Shown here: positions 15,691 through 22,456 of the stretch, one piece after another
How positions within the stretch are numbered: position 1 is the stretch's first letter
Layout of the letters: each line of letters begins with the position of its first letter
Assembly (NCBI RefSeq): GCF_938045465.1
Contig: NZ_CALIBF010000193.1
Span: 1-24,762 of the forward strand
Source: an uncultured Campylobacter sp.
Lineage (GTDB): Bacteria > Campylobacterota > Campylobacteria > Campylobacterales > Campylobacteraceae
Direction of reading: 5' to 3'
Length of the DNA: 24,762 bases
Program-made: the position numbers and the translations under genes
Notes under the pieces: model-generated
What the model was told of the DNA's origin: nothing
Seen by the model: the letters and a program-made list of their open reading frames with translations, nothing else
Database searches by the model: none

Positions 15691-16262
15691 AAAATTTTAA
15701 AATTTCCGAGCTTAAAAGCTCAAATTTCGTTAAACCATTTCGCTTAAGCTTCGAAATGGACGGCGTAGCGCGCGCGTGGGACTGCGTCAAGGTGCACGAT
15801 AGCGTCTCGATTTTGCTTTATCATACGCAGCGCGACGCGCTTTTGCTCGTCAAGCAGTTTCGCCCCAGCGTGTGGTTTTATCAAGAGGAGGGCTTAATCA
15901 ACTCGCCTGAGAAGGGCTACACCTATGAGCTTTGCGCAGGCATTTTGGACAAGGGTATCAGCGAGGAGCAAACGGCGATCGAAGAGGTGCTCGAGGAGAC
16001 GGGATATGCCGTGAAGGATATTAAATTTATCACGAGCTACTACAGCGCCCTGGGCTTTGCGGCGAACCGTCAAATTTTATACTTCGCGCGTATCGACGAA
16101 TCGATGAAGCTAGGTCGCGGCGGCGGCGTGGACGGCGAGAAGATCGAGCTTTTCTACCTGCCTGCAGCCAAGGCGCGGGAGTTTATGTTCGACGAAAAGA
16201 TCGTGCGCGCGCCGGGGCTGATCCTAGCGTTTCAATGGTTTTTGAGCGAGTTTAAAGCTTAG
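15675..16262 (+). CDS. Nudix hydrolase, nucleoside-diphosphate-sugar/ADP-ribose type
   Basis: A 195-residue cytosolic hydrolase of nucleoside diphosphates linked to another group. The Nudix box region is Glu-Leu-Cys-Ala-Gly-Ile-Leu-Asp, then Ile-Glu-Glu-Val-Leu-Glu-Glu-Thr-Gly-Tyr at about residues 110-119. The catalytic Glu-Glu pair is kept, but the usual Arg before the first Glu is Glu and the first conserved Glu of the box is Ile. The Glu-Leu-Cys-Ala-Gly lead-in and the Phe-Arg-Pro-Ser-Val-Trp segment resemble NUDT14/UDP-glucose pyrophosphatase more than ADP-ribose pyrophosphatase. Substrate remains a guess. The start codon lies inside mgtE, so translation is probably coupled. A hairpin terminator follows four bases after the stop. 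Confidence 0.8.
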   Translation: MDTTIKNFKISELKSSNFVKPFRLSFEMDGVARAWDCVKVHDSVSILLYHTQRDALLLVKQFRPSVWFYQEEGLINSPEKGYTYELCAGILDKGISEEQTAIEEVLEETGYAVKDIKFITSYYSALGFAANRQILYFARIDESMKLGRGGGVDGEKIELFYLPAAKAREFMFDEKIVRAPGLILAFQWFLSEFKA

Positions 16263-16265
16263 CGG

Positions 16266-16292
16266 CGAGGCGCGTTTTTGCGCCTCGGTTTT
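16266..16292 (+). terminator. Rho-independent terminator after the Nudix gene
   Basis: CGAGGCGC (16266-16273) and GCGCCTCG (16280-16287) form a perfect 8-bp GC-rich stem with a six-base loop (GTTTTT), followed by GTTTT. It separates the M23-mgtE-Nudix unit from the alpha/beta hydrolase gene. It is the clearest terminator in the window, though the T-tract is short. Confidence 0.65.
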
Positions 16293-16309
16293 AAATTTAA
16301 AGGACGGCG

Positions 16310-17356
16310 ATGAGGGTTTTACTTAGGCTGTGCGTTATCGCGGCATGCCTTTATGTAGCTATTGCGGCGGGACTTTATATCTTTCAGGAACGGCTGATAT
16401 TTTTGGGCGAGCCGCTGGATAAAAACTTCAAATTTAGCTTTGAAAATTCCGAATTTGCAGGACTGGTGAACGCGCCCGAGAGCGGCGCGCATTTAGATAT
16501 GCAGGCGTCCGCTACGCAAAATGGCGCGACGACAAACGGCGCTGCAGACGAAGGCGCTTCCGCAGCGAGCGGCACAAAAGAAAGCGGCGCAGCAGCGGGT
16601 AAGATCAAAAACAAAAACGCTCAAACTAGCGCCGAGCGCGTCGGCGAAAACGCCGCAGTAAACGGCGATGCGGGCAATAACGCAAAAGCCGCTGCGATAA
16701 AATTTCAAGAGATCAATATCCCGTTTGGGGGCGGGTTTATAAACGGACTGAAATTTAGCGTGGCAGAGCCTAAAGGCGCGATTTTGTTCTTTCACGGCAA
16801 CTTCGGCGACGTGAGCGGCTGGGGCGCATACGGCGCGGATTTTGCGGCTTTGGGATACGATTTTTATATTTTCGATTACCCGGGCTACGGCAAATCGGAC
16901 GGCAAAATTTCATCGCAGGATCAGCTTTTTGCGAGCGCGGACGCGATGAGTCGCTACGTTTTAGCGCAGCATTCGCCAAGAAAACTCGCGATGATCGGCT
17001 ATTCGATCGGAAGCGGCATCGCGGCACAGCAGGCTGCGAAGTGGGATGCGGCGCGGCTGATTTTGCTCGCGCCATATTTTAGCTTCGAGCGACTCGCGCA
17101 CGAAAAAATCCCCTTCGTGCCGAAATTTTTGATCCGTTATAAGATTCCGACTGCGGAATTTTTGCAAGCGGCACGCGGCACGCAGATCACGCTCATCCAC
17201 GGCGCCGCCGACGAGCTGATACCGGTGCAGCACTGCCGCGATCTTGCGGGATCTCTTAAGGCGGGCGATCTATTTTATGAAATACCAGGCGCGCGGCATA
17301 ATGGACTGCTGGCAATGCCTGGGACTTGGAAGATTTTAAAAGAGAGGTTGCGCTAA
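16310..17356 (+). CDS. Membrane-anchored alpha/beta hydrolase with low-complexity insertion
   Basis: A 348-residue serine hydrolase of the ABHD/YfhR type, with an N-terminal membrane helix (about residues 4-24), so it is probably attached to the inner membrane. Core motifs: His-Gly-Asn-Phe-Gly-Asp oxyanion loop (162-167), Gly-Tyr-Ser-Ile-Gly nucleophile elbow with Ser232, catalytic Asp301 in Gly-Ala-Ala-Asp-Glu-Leu-Ile-Pro, and His330 in Ala-Arg-His-Asn-Gly. Substrate unknown. Residues about 56-128 are an Ala/Gly/Asn/Thr-rich segment absent from the usual fold, placed between the anchor region and the first strand. Without it the protein would be about 275 residues, normal for the family. AAAGGA precedes the ATG. 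It has its own unit after the terminator at 16266. Confidence 0.85.
   Translation: MRVLLRLCVIAACLYVAIAAGLYIFQERLIFLGEPLDKNFKFSFENSEFAGLVNAPESGAHLDMQASATQNGATTNGAADEGASAASGTKESGAAAGKIKNKNAQTSAERVGENAAVNGDAGNNAKAAAIKFQEINIPFGGGFINGLKFSVAEPKGAILFFHGNFGDVSGWGAYGADFAALGYDFYIFDYPGYGKSDGKISSQDQLFASADAMSRYVLAQHSPRKLAMIGYSIGSGIAAQQAAKWDAARLILLAPYFSFERLAHEKIPFVPKFLIRYKIPTAEFLQAARGTQITLIHGAADELIPVQHCRDLAGSLKAGDLFYEIPGARHNGLLAMPGTWKILKERLR
16475..16693 (+). repeat. In-frame low-complexity segment in the alpha/beta hydrolase gene
   Basis: Residues about 56-128 are dominated by Ala, Gly, Asn, Ser and Thr, with recurring Asn-Gly-Ala, Ser-Gly-Ala/Thr and Glu-Asn-Ala pieces. It has no exact period and few AAATTT words, so it is compositionally related to the RsmD insert but not clearly to the proC repeat. 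Confidence 0.5.
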
Positions 17357-17925
17357 TCTAGCGGAGCTCGGCGTAAAATTCCACGCAGAATTCGACCGCT
17401 AAATTTTAAAATTTTACGTAGAATTCCACGCGGATTAGGTCATCGTAAAATAAGATGAAATTTTATAGCGGCAAAACACGGCGCCAAAAACGAGGCGCAA
17501 TTTCAAATCAAAATTTATGCGCCGTTAGCGTAAATATAGAGCCGATTTTGCTAGCGCCAAATTCTTTCTAGCGCGGACGTGCCGTAAATTTAAAGCTAAA
17601 ATTTGCGTTAGGTCGCGACGCCGTATGTTTTAGCCGCGATAAAATTCCGTGAAATTTTATCTCCGCAGCCGTTTATAAATTTCAAGTCTAAATTTTATAT
17701 TTACGCCCTGACGACGCCATATTTTAGCCGCGCAAAATTCTGCCGCATAAAATCCTGCCTAACAAAATTCTGCTGCGTAGATTTCAATTCGCCGCGCTCA
17801 AATTTTACCCGCCGCTTTAAATTTATACCGCAGCGCCTAAATTTCTCCCGCTCGTCGTGCTTTACCCAAATTTATATTTAGTTGTTGTAAAATGCGTTTT
17901 TAAAAGGATTTTGGCGGTTTGTGAT
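17357..17925. other. Non-coding gap rich in AAATTT/AATTCC words
   Basis: About 570 bases before the TRIC-argD unit. GTAAAATTCCACGCAG (17372-17387) and GTAGAATTCCACGCGG (17418-17433) are near-identical copies flanking TAAATTTTAAAATTTTA. The rest repeats AAATTT, AAAATTCTGC and AAATTTA words up to the promoter. A TAAAAT at 17888-17893 may be the -10 box of the downstream unit. No ORF is supported. Confidence 0.55.
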
Positions 17926-18543
17926 ATGAGTATTTTAGAGTTTACGGAGTGCGTAGGCATCGCTTCGGCGGCGCTTAGCGGGTTTTTATTCGGCGTAAAG
18001 AAGGGCTGCGATTGGCTTGGGATTTTTATCGCGGCGTTTTTGACGGCGCTTGGCGGCGGGATCATGCGCGACACCTTGGTAAGCCGCGAGATCTACTCGT
18101 TCACGCACTACGCGCCCGTAACCATCGTGCTTGTGGTAAGCGCCGTAGCTATTTTTGCCAAACTTTACGAGAATCGCGATTTGGAGGGTAAATTTTTATT
18201 TATTCTAACCGATGCGATCGACGTCGTAAGCTTTTCGATCGTAGGGGCGATAGTTGCGCTAAGCTACAATCATAACGTTTTCGGCGTGGTGCTGATCGCG
18301 TTTTGCAACGGCGTGGGCGGCGGCATCTTGCGCGACGTGCTGCTGAACGAAGTGCCGTGGTTTTTGCGCACCGGGCTTTACGGTACGATAAGTATGGGCG
18401 TAGGTTTGATATATTTCGTGCTTGATGGGTTGGGGCTTAGCGGCGCCTTTTCGGTGATTATTTTGCTGGTTTTGGGGGTTGCGTTTCGCATGGTGGCTTA
18501 TTACAAATCTTGGCATCTGCCTAAAGTGGAGTACAAACAATGA
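17926..18543 (+). CDS. TRIC/UPF0126 (YadS-like) membrane protein
   Basis: A 205-residue integral membrane protein with about seven hydrophobic helices and the two internal Gly-rich repeats typical of prokaryotic TRIC channels: Ala-Leu-Gly-Gly-Gly-Ile-Met-Arg-Asp and Gly-Val-Gly-Gly-Gly-Ile-Leu-Arg-Asp. Family members form trimeric cation (K+) channels, and the physiological role in bacteria is unclear. The open frame extends 23 codons upstream. I choose the ATG at 17926 because it gives the usual length and begins at the first family-like helix, although the ribosome-binding site is not well spaced (AAAGGA is 17 bases away). A TTG at 17911 is an alternative. Its stop overlaps the argD start as ATGA. 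Confidence 0.82.
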   Translation: MSILEFTECVGIASAALSGFLFGVKKGCDWLGIFIAAFLTALGGGIMRDTLVSREIYSFTHYAPVTIVLVVSAVAIFAKLYENRDLEGKFLFILTDAIDVVSFSIVGAIVALSYNHNVFGVVLIAFCNGVGGGILRDVLLNEVPWFLRTGLYGTISMGVGLIYFVLDGLGLSGAFSVIILLVLGVAFRMVAYYKSWHLPKVEYKQ

Positions 18544-19709
18544 ACTATTTGATGGATAATTTCGCGCGCGTAAACGTGGCGCTGGTAAGAGGCGAGGGCT
18601 CGATAGTCTATGACGAAGCGGGCAAGGACTACGTGGATTTTGGCGCGGGCATCGGCGTAAACTGCCTGGGGCACGCAAATGAAATCGTGCTGGAAGCGAT
18701 CAGCACGCAAGCCGCGCAGATCATCCACGGCTCGAATATCTATAGAATTCTGCCCCAAGAAGCCCTGGCTCAAAAGATTAGCGAGCTTTTAGGATACCGC
18801 ACATACGCGGTGTTTTGTAACTCGGGTGCGGAGGCGAACGAGGCGGCTATCAAAATGGCGCGTAAATACGGCACCGTAAATTTTCCTAATAAAAAATTTG
18901 AAATTCTAACTCTGCGAAATTCATTCCACGGCCGCACGCTAGCGACGCTACAAGCTACCGGGCAGGAGAAATTTCATCCGGAAATTTTTGCTCCCTATAT
19001 GCCCGGGTTTAAATTTTTCGACGATATCGAGGAGATCATCGCGCATATCGATGAAAACAGCGTCGCCGTGATGATCGAGCTAGTCCAGGGCGAGGGCGGT
19101 ATCAAGCCTCTGGATAAGGCGAGCGTGCAAAGGCTGGCGGCGGTTTTGAAAGAGAAAAAGCTGCTTTTAATAACCGACGAGGTGCAGTGCGGCGTATATC
19201 GCACGGGCGAGTTTGCGACGTCGCAAATTTACGACATCCGCCCCGACATCATCACCTTTGCCAAAGGGCTTGCGGGCGGCGTACCGATCGGCGCGTGCGT
19301 GGCGCAGCAAAACATTTTCGCTCCGGGCGAGCACGGCAGCACTTTCGGCGGTAACTTTTTGGCGACCTCTACGGCGCTTGCGGTGCTTTCGCAGCTTCAG
19401 TTTTTAAAAGCGAGCGGCAAGCTTGATAAGACTATAAAAAGATTTATCAAAAAACTAGACGGGCTCGCCGCAGACTATCCTAGCCTAATCGAAAAGCGCG
19501 TGGGGCTCGGTCTGATGCAAGGCCTCGTGCTGCGCGATGAAAAAAATCTGAGCGAGATCTTTAACAAAGCCCTGCAAAACGGACTTTTGATCCTAAAATC
19601 CGGCAAGCGTACCCTTAGATTTTTGCCTGCGCTAAATATCAAAAAACCGGAGATCAAAGAGGGCTTTGCGCGCCTACGCAAGAGCCTGGACGAGATAGTG
19701 CGGGCGTGA
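18540..19709 (+). CDS. argD: Acetylornithine aminotransferase
   Basis: A PLP enzyme converting N-acetylglutamate semialdehyde and glutamate to N-acetylornithine in arginine synthesis; in many bacteria it also serves lysine synthesis as succinyl-DAP aminotransferase. At 389 residues it has typical length. Visible residues: Asn-Ser-Gly-Ala-Glu-Ala-Asn-Glu-Ala (94-102, phosphate binding), Asn-Ser-Phe-His-Gly-Arg-Thr (127-133), Asp213 in Thr-Asp-Glu-Val-Gln for the PLP ring nitrogen, and the Schiff-base Lys242 in Phe-Ala-Lys-Gly-Leu-Ala-Gly-Gly. Gly-Ser-Thr-Phe-Gly-Gly-Asn follows. It overlaps both neighbours by four bases (ATGA and GTGA). No other arg gene is in the window. Confidence 0.95.
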   Translation: MNYLMDNFARVNVALVRGEGSIVYDEAGKDYVDFGAGIGVNCLGHANEIVLEAISTQAAQIIHGSNIYRILPQEALAQKISELLGYRTYAVFCNSGAEANEAAIKMARKYGTVNFPNKKFEILTLRNSFHGRTLATLQATGQEKFHPEIFAPYMPGFKFFDDIEEIIAHIDENSVAVMIELVQGEGGIKPLDKASVQRLAAVLKEKKLLLITDEVQCGVYRTGEFATSQIYDIRPDIITFAKGLAGGVPIGACVAQQNIFAPGEHGSTFGGNFLATSTALAVLSQLQFLKASGKLDKTIKRFIKKLDGLAADYPSLIEKRVGLGLMQGLVLRDEKNLSEIFNKALQNGLLILKSGKRTLRFLPALNIKKPEIKEGFARLRKSLDEIVRA

Positions 19710-20797
19710 AATTTAGCGATTTTTTCGAGGGCTGGCTAAACGAGAGCTACTACGCAAATACCGCTAAAATCGGCAAGAGCGGCGATTTTTACACTGCCGT
19801 GAGCGTAGGGAGCTTTTTTGGGATCTGCATCGCGCGCGAAATTTTGCGCCTAAGCGCGGATTTTTGCGCGGCGCAAGAGTTAGGCTTAGACGCGGCGGCG
19901 AACCCAGATAGGTCGCGGCAAAATCTTGCGGCGAGCGAGCTAAATTTAGACGCTGCACCTGCAAAAAAGTCGCAAAATAGCGCCAAAATCGCTATCGTAG
20001 AGATCGGCTCGCACGACGGGCGGCTGCTTTGCGACATCGCGCAGGCGATTTTTACATTAGGCGGTGCAGCAGTGCTTGATAAATTTAGCTTTGCGATCAT
20101 CGAGCCGCACGAGCGCCTGCGCGAGCTACAGCGGGCGAGCTTTGCGGAGAGCTTCGGCGGCGAAATCGTGCCAAAGCATTTCGCAAGCGCGCGCGAGGCA
20201 AAATTTAAAGATGCGATCTTTGTGGCAAACGAGCTTTTCGACGCCTTTAAATGCGAGGCGGTGGACGGCGAAAATATGCTTTTTGTAAAGAGCGGTACGG
20301 CAAAATTTGCCCCCATAAAAGAACGTGAAATTTTAACCCTCGCGCGCAGATTCGGCATATCGCGCGGCGAAATCCCGGTCGGATATTTTCGCTTTGCGCG
20401 CGAAATTTGCGCCAGCGCGCAGCGGTTTTATTTCATAACTTTCGATTACGGACAGATGGGCGCTAGCGGCGATTTTAGCCTGCGGATTTACCGAAATCAC
20501 GAAGTTTTTAGCTTCTTTGAAGTGCAAAACTTGAGCGATTTTTACGGCAAAAGCGATCTTACCTACGACGTAAATTTTGAAATTTTGCGCGCAGCGTTTG
20601 AGGATGCGGGCGCCGCGATGGCGGATTTTAAAAGACAGATCGCGGCTTTGATAGACTTCGGCGCGGTCCAGCTTTTAGAGCTTTTTATGCAAAAAAGCGG
20701 CGAGAAGGGCTACCTAAATGCGCTTTTGCAGTTCAATCACCTGCGCGCGGAGTTTGGCGAGAAGTTTAAGATGATAAAATTTAAAAAGGGGCTTTGA
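19706..20797 (+). CDS. COG1565 (MidA/NDUFAF7-like) SAM-dependent methyltransferase
   Basis: A 363-residue Rossmann methyltransferase homologous to mitochondrial MidA/NDUFAF7, which methylates an arginine in a complex I subunit. The bacterial substrate is uncertain. Motifs: Lys-Ser-Gly-Asp-Phe-Tyr-Thr-Ala near residues 24-31, Phe-Gly-x-Cys-Ile-Ala, Ile-Val-Glu-Ile-Gly-Ser-His-Asp-Gly-Arg-Leu (97-107, SAM motif I), Phe-Val-Ala-Asn-Glu-Leu-Phe-Asp-Ala, and Leu-Thr-Tyr-Asp-Val-Asn-Phe. Residues about 55-92 are an Asn/Ala/Ser-rich extra segment before motif I. Translation starts at GTG, overlapping the argD stop as GTGA. The stop overlaps the next ATG by one base. Confidence 0.83.
   Translation: MKFSDFFEGWLNESYYANTAKIGKSGDFYTAVSVGSFFGICIAREILRLSADFCAAQELGLDAAANPDRSRQNLAASELNLDAAPAKKSQNSAKIAIVEIGSHDGRLLCDIAQAIFTLGGAAVLDKFSFAIIEPHERLRELQRASFAESFGGEIVPKHFASAREAKFKDAIFVANELFDAFKCEAVDGENMLFVKSGTAKFAPIKEREILTLARRFGISRGEIPVGYFRFAREICASAQRFYFITFDYGQMGASGDFSLRIYRNHEVFSFFEVQNLSDFYGKSDLTYDVNFEILRAAFEDAGAAMADFKRQIAALIDFGAVQLLELFMQKSGEKGYLNALLQFNHLRAEFGEKFKMIKFKKGL
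19868..19981 (+). repeat. In-frame low-complexity segment in the MidA-like gene
   Basis: Residues about 55-92 carry two similar pieces (Leu-Gly-Leu-Asp-Ala-Ala-Ala and Leu-Asn-Leu-Asp-Ala-Ala-Pro) and Arg-Gln-Asn-Leu and Ser-Gln-Asn-Ser pieces like those in ProC and the deacetylase-like protein. It sits between the N-terminal helices and SAM motif I. It is short, so natural loop variation is possible. Confidence 0.45.
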
Positions 20798-21129
20798 TGA
20801 AAGCTTTTATCGATTGCGACTGCGAAATTTTGCAAAGGACGCTGGAGCTGTTTTTGAAAGACCATGCCGCAAGTGTGCAGGATTGCGACTTTATGATAAG
20901 CGACGAGCCGCAAAGCTCGGCAAAACCGCTCTTTTTAATCGGCGAGAACGGAGATTTGGCGCTGCCGTTTTCCAAGCAGATGTTGTTATCGAAGTTAGAG
21001 GATTTTCAAGGCGAGCTAAAGCGGGATCTTAGCGAATACGGCGCGGCGAGTGCGGAAGATGAAATTTGCGCGCTATTTGATGAGTTTAAGGCAAGAATCA
21101 TCGAAATTTTAAGAAGGCAAAATGGCTAA
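20797..21129 (+). CDS. Small hypothetical protein, possibly a degenerate receiver-like fold
   Basis: A 110-residue acidic protein I do not recognise. The order Asp-x-Asp near the N-terminus, then Asp-Cys-Asp-Phe-Met-Ile-Ser-Asp, Lys-Pro-Leu-Phe-Leu-Ile, and Leu-Pro-Phe-Ser-x-x-x-Leu-Leu-x-Lys-Leu faintly recalls the strand order and the Lys-Pro-Phe end of response-regulator receiver domains, but the middle is too short for a complete one. The C-terminal 40 residues look helical. I start at ATG 20797 (AAGGGG five bases upstream, one-base overlap with the previous stop) rather than the TTG one codon earlier. It overlaps rsmD by eight bases, so it belongs to the same transcript. Confidence 0.7.
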   Translation: MKAFIDCDCEILQRTLELFLKDHAASVQDCDFMISDEPQSSAKPLFLIGENGDLALPFSKQMLLSKLEDFQGELKRDLSEYGAASAEDEICALFDEFKARIIEILRRQNG

Positions 21130-22456
21130 ATTTTCCAAACCTGACGGCACGCTCTTTACGCAAATTTCAAGCGGCATTTATAGGGGCAAAAAGCTCGCTC
21201 TGCCCGCACTTTCGAGTACGCGCAGCACGAAAAGCATCGTAAAGGGCTCGTTTTTCGATACGTGGCGAGCGAAGTTGCGCGGCGCAGCATTTATCGAGTG
21301 CTTCGGCGGTAGCGGTGCGATGGCGCTTGAAGCGCTAAGCAACGGCGCAAAAAACGTTTATGCGATCGAAAAGGACACCGCCGCGCATAAGATAATGCGG
21401 AAAAATTTCGAGCTTTTCGGGCTCGGCGCAAATGCGATTTTGGGCGATTGCTTCGAGCGACTACCCGAAATTTTGCATGAGCTGCAAGCGAATATGAACG
21501 GACGCTCGGGCGCGAATTCGTTAAATTTAAGCGGCAAAAATTTCAAAAACCATGCCGACGAGGGCATATGCTGTGAAAATTTGGGCAGCGAAAAAGAGGG
21601 CTGCCGCAAAAGCTTTAGTGGCGTAGAGCAGGGCGAGGACAGATACCGCGCCGCGCAGAGCATCGAAGCGGAAGGCGCCGCGCAAAGCGGCGTGAAAGAT
21701 TTGGCTAAATGCGGCACGGGAGGCAGTATGTCTGATAGAGCGCAAAATGGCGCGCAGAGCGGCGCAAATGGTGATTGCGCAGGCGTGGAGGGTTTTGGCG
21801 GTTGTGCCCAGATTGTCGATTACGCGGGCGCTACTAGTATAAAATACTGCATGAATTCGCTAGCTGCGGGCGCTGCGAGCTTTAGCGAAAAGGTTGACGC
21901 TAGCTCCGCTTCAAAATACGACGCTAGCGACGCCGAGACTGCTAATCGTAGCGTAAATTTAAGCTCAAAATGCGGCGTAAGTTCTAATTTTGACGCAAAT
22001 CGCGGTGCGAGCTGCGAAGAGAAAGAAATCTTAAATTTAGGCGAGAATTTTAACGCTAGCTACGGAGAAAATTTACATTCAAATGTAAATTTTGTCTATG
22101 ATTTAAGAAAAAATTCTGGCGTCAACTCCCGTGAAAATCTATCCTGCGGTTTAGGCGAATGCTCTGCCGTAAATTCTAGCGAGAGCCATACTGCAAATTC
22201 CGGTGAAAATTCTCTCTCCGATCCCGCGCGCAGAGTGTTTGTCTATCTGGATCCGCCGTTTGCGATCAGACAGGGCTTTGGCGAGATTTACGAGCGAGTG
22301 CTGGCGCTGATAGCGCGCCTGGGCTCCGTGCAGTGCGAGCTGCTAATCGCGATCGAGCATATGAGCGAGCTTGAGCTGCCGCCTAAAATCGGCGATTTCG
22401 CGCTGCTTAAATCGCGCAAATTCGGTGCTACGACGATGAGTTACTACGCAAAATGA
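21122..22456 (+). CDS. rsmD: 16S rRNA (guanine966-N2)-methyltransferase RsmD with 248-aa insertion
   Basis: Methylates G966 (E. coli numbering) of 16S rRNA late in 30S assembly. The N-terminal part has Gly-Ile-Tyr-Arg-Gly-Lys-Lys-Leu, Thr-Arg-Ser-Thr-Lys-Ser and SAM motif I Phe-Ile-Glu-Cys-Phe-Gly-Gly-Ser-Gly-Ala-Met-Ala-Leu-Glu (57-70). The catalytic motif, normally Asp-Pro-Pro-Tyr, is Leu-Asp-Pro-Pro-Phe at 376-380. Usual length is about 190 residues, but here it is 444, because residues about 123-370 are a Ser/Asn/Gly/Ala/Cys-rich segment between the helix after the Gly-Asp-Cys motif and the strand leading to Asp-Pro-Pro-Phe. The frame is open throughout and both halves are conserved, so the gene is probably functional. 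It overlaps its neighbours by eight and four bases. Confidence 0.88.
   Translation: MAKFSKPDGTLFTQISSGIYRGKKLALPALSSTRSTKSIVKGSFFDTWRAKLRGAAFIECFGGSGAMALEALSNGAKNVYAIEKDTAAHKIMRKNFELFGLGANAILGDCFERLPEILHELQANMNGRSGANSLNLSGKNFKNHADEGICCENLGSEKEGCRKSFSGVEQGEDRYRAAQSIEAEGAAQSGVKDLAKCGTGGSMSDRAQNGAQSGANGDCAGVEGFGGCAQIVDYAGATSIKYCMNSLAAGAASFSEKVDASSASKYDASDAETANRSVNLSSKCGVSSNFDANRGASCEEKEILNLGENFNASYGENLHSNVNFVYDLRKNSGVNSRENLSCGLGECSAVNSSESHTANSGENSLSDPARRVFVYLDPPFAIRQGFGEIYERVLALIARLGSVQCELLIAIEHMSELELPPKIGDFALLKSRKFGATTMSYYAK
21488..22231 (+). repeat. In-frame 744-bp low-complexity insertion in rsmD
   Basis: Encodes residues about 123-370. The first two thirds are rich in Ala, Gly, Ser and Cys (pieces such as Ala-Gln-Ser-Gly, Ala-Gln-Asn-Gly). 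The last third repeats Gly-Glu-Asn-[Phe/Leu/Ser], Val-Asn-[Leu/Phe/Ser] and Arg-Glu-Asn-Leu, encoded by AAATTTA, GAAAATT[TC] and GTAAATTT words in the same frame as in proC. There is no stop codon across 744 bases. Confidence 0.75.
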
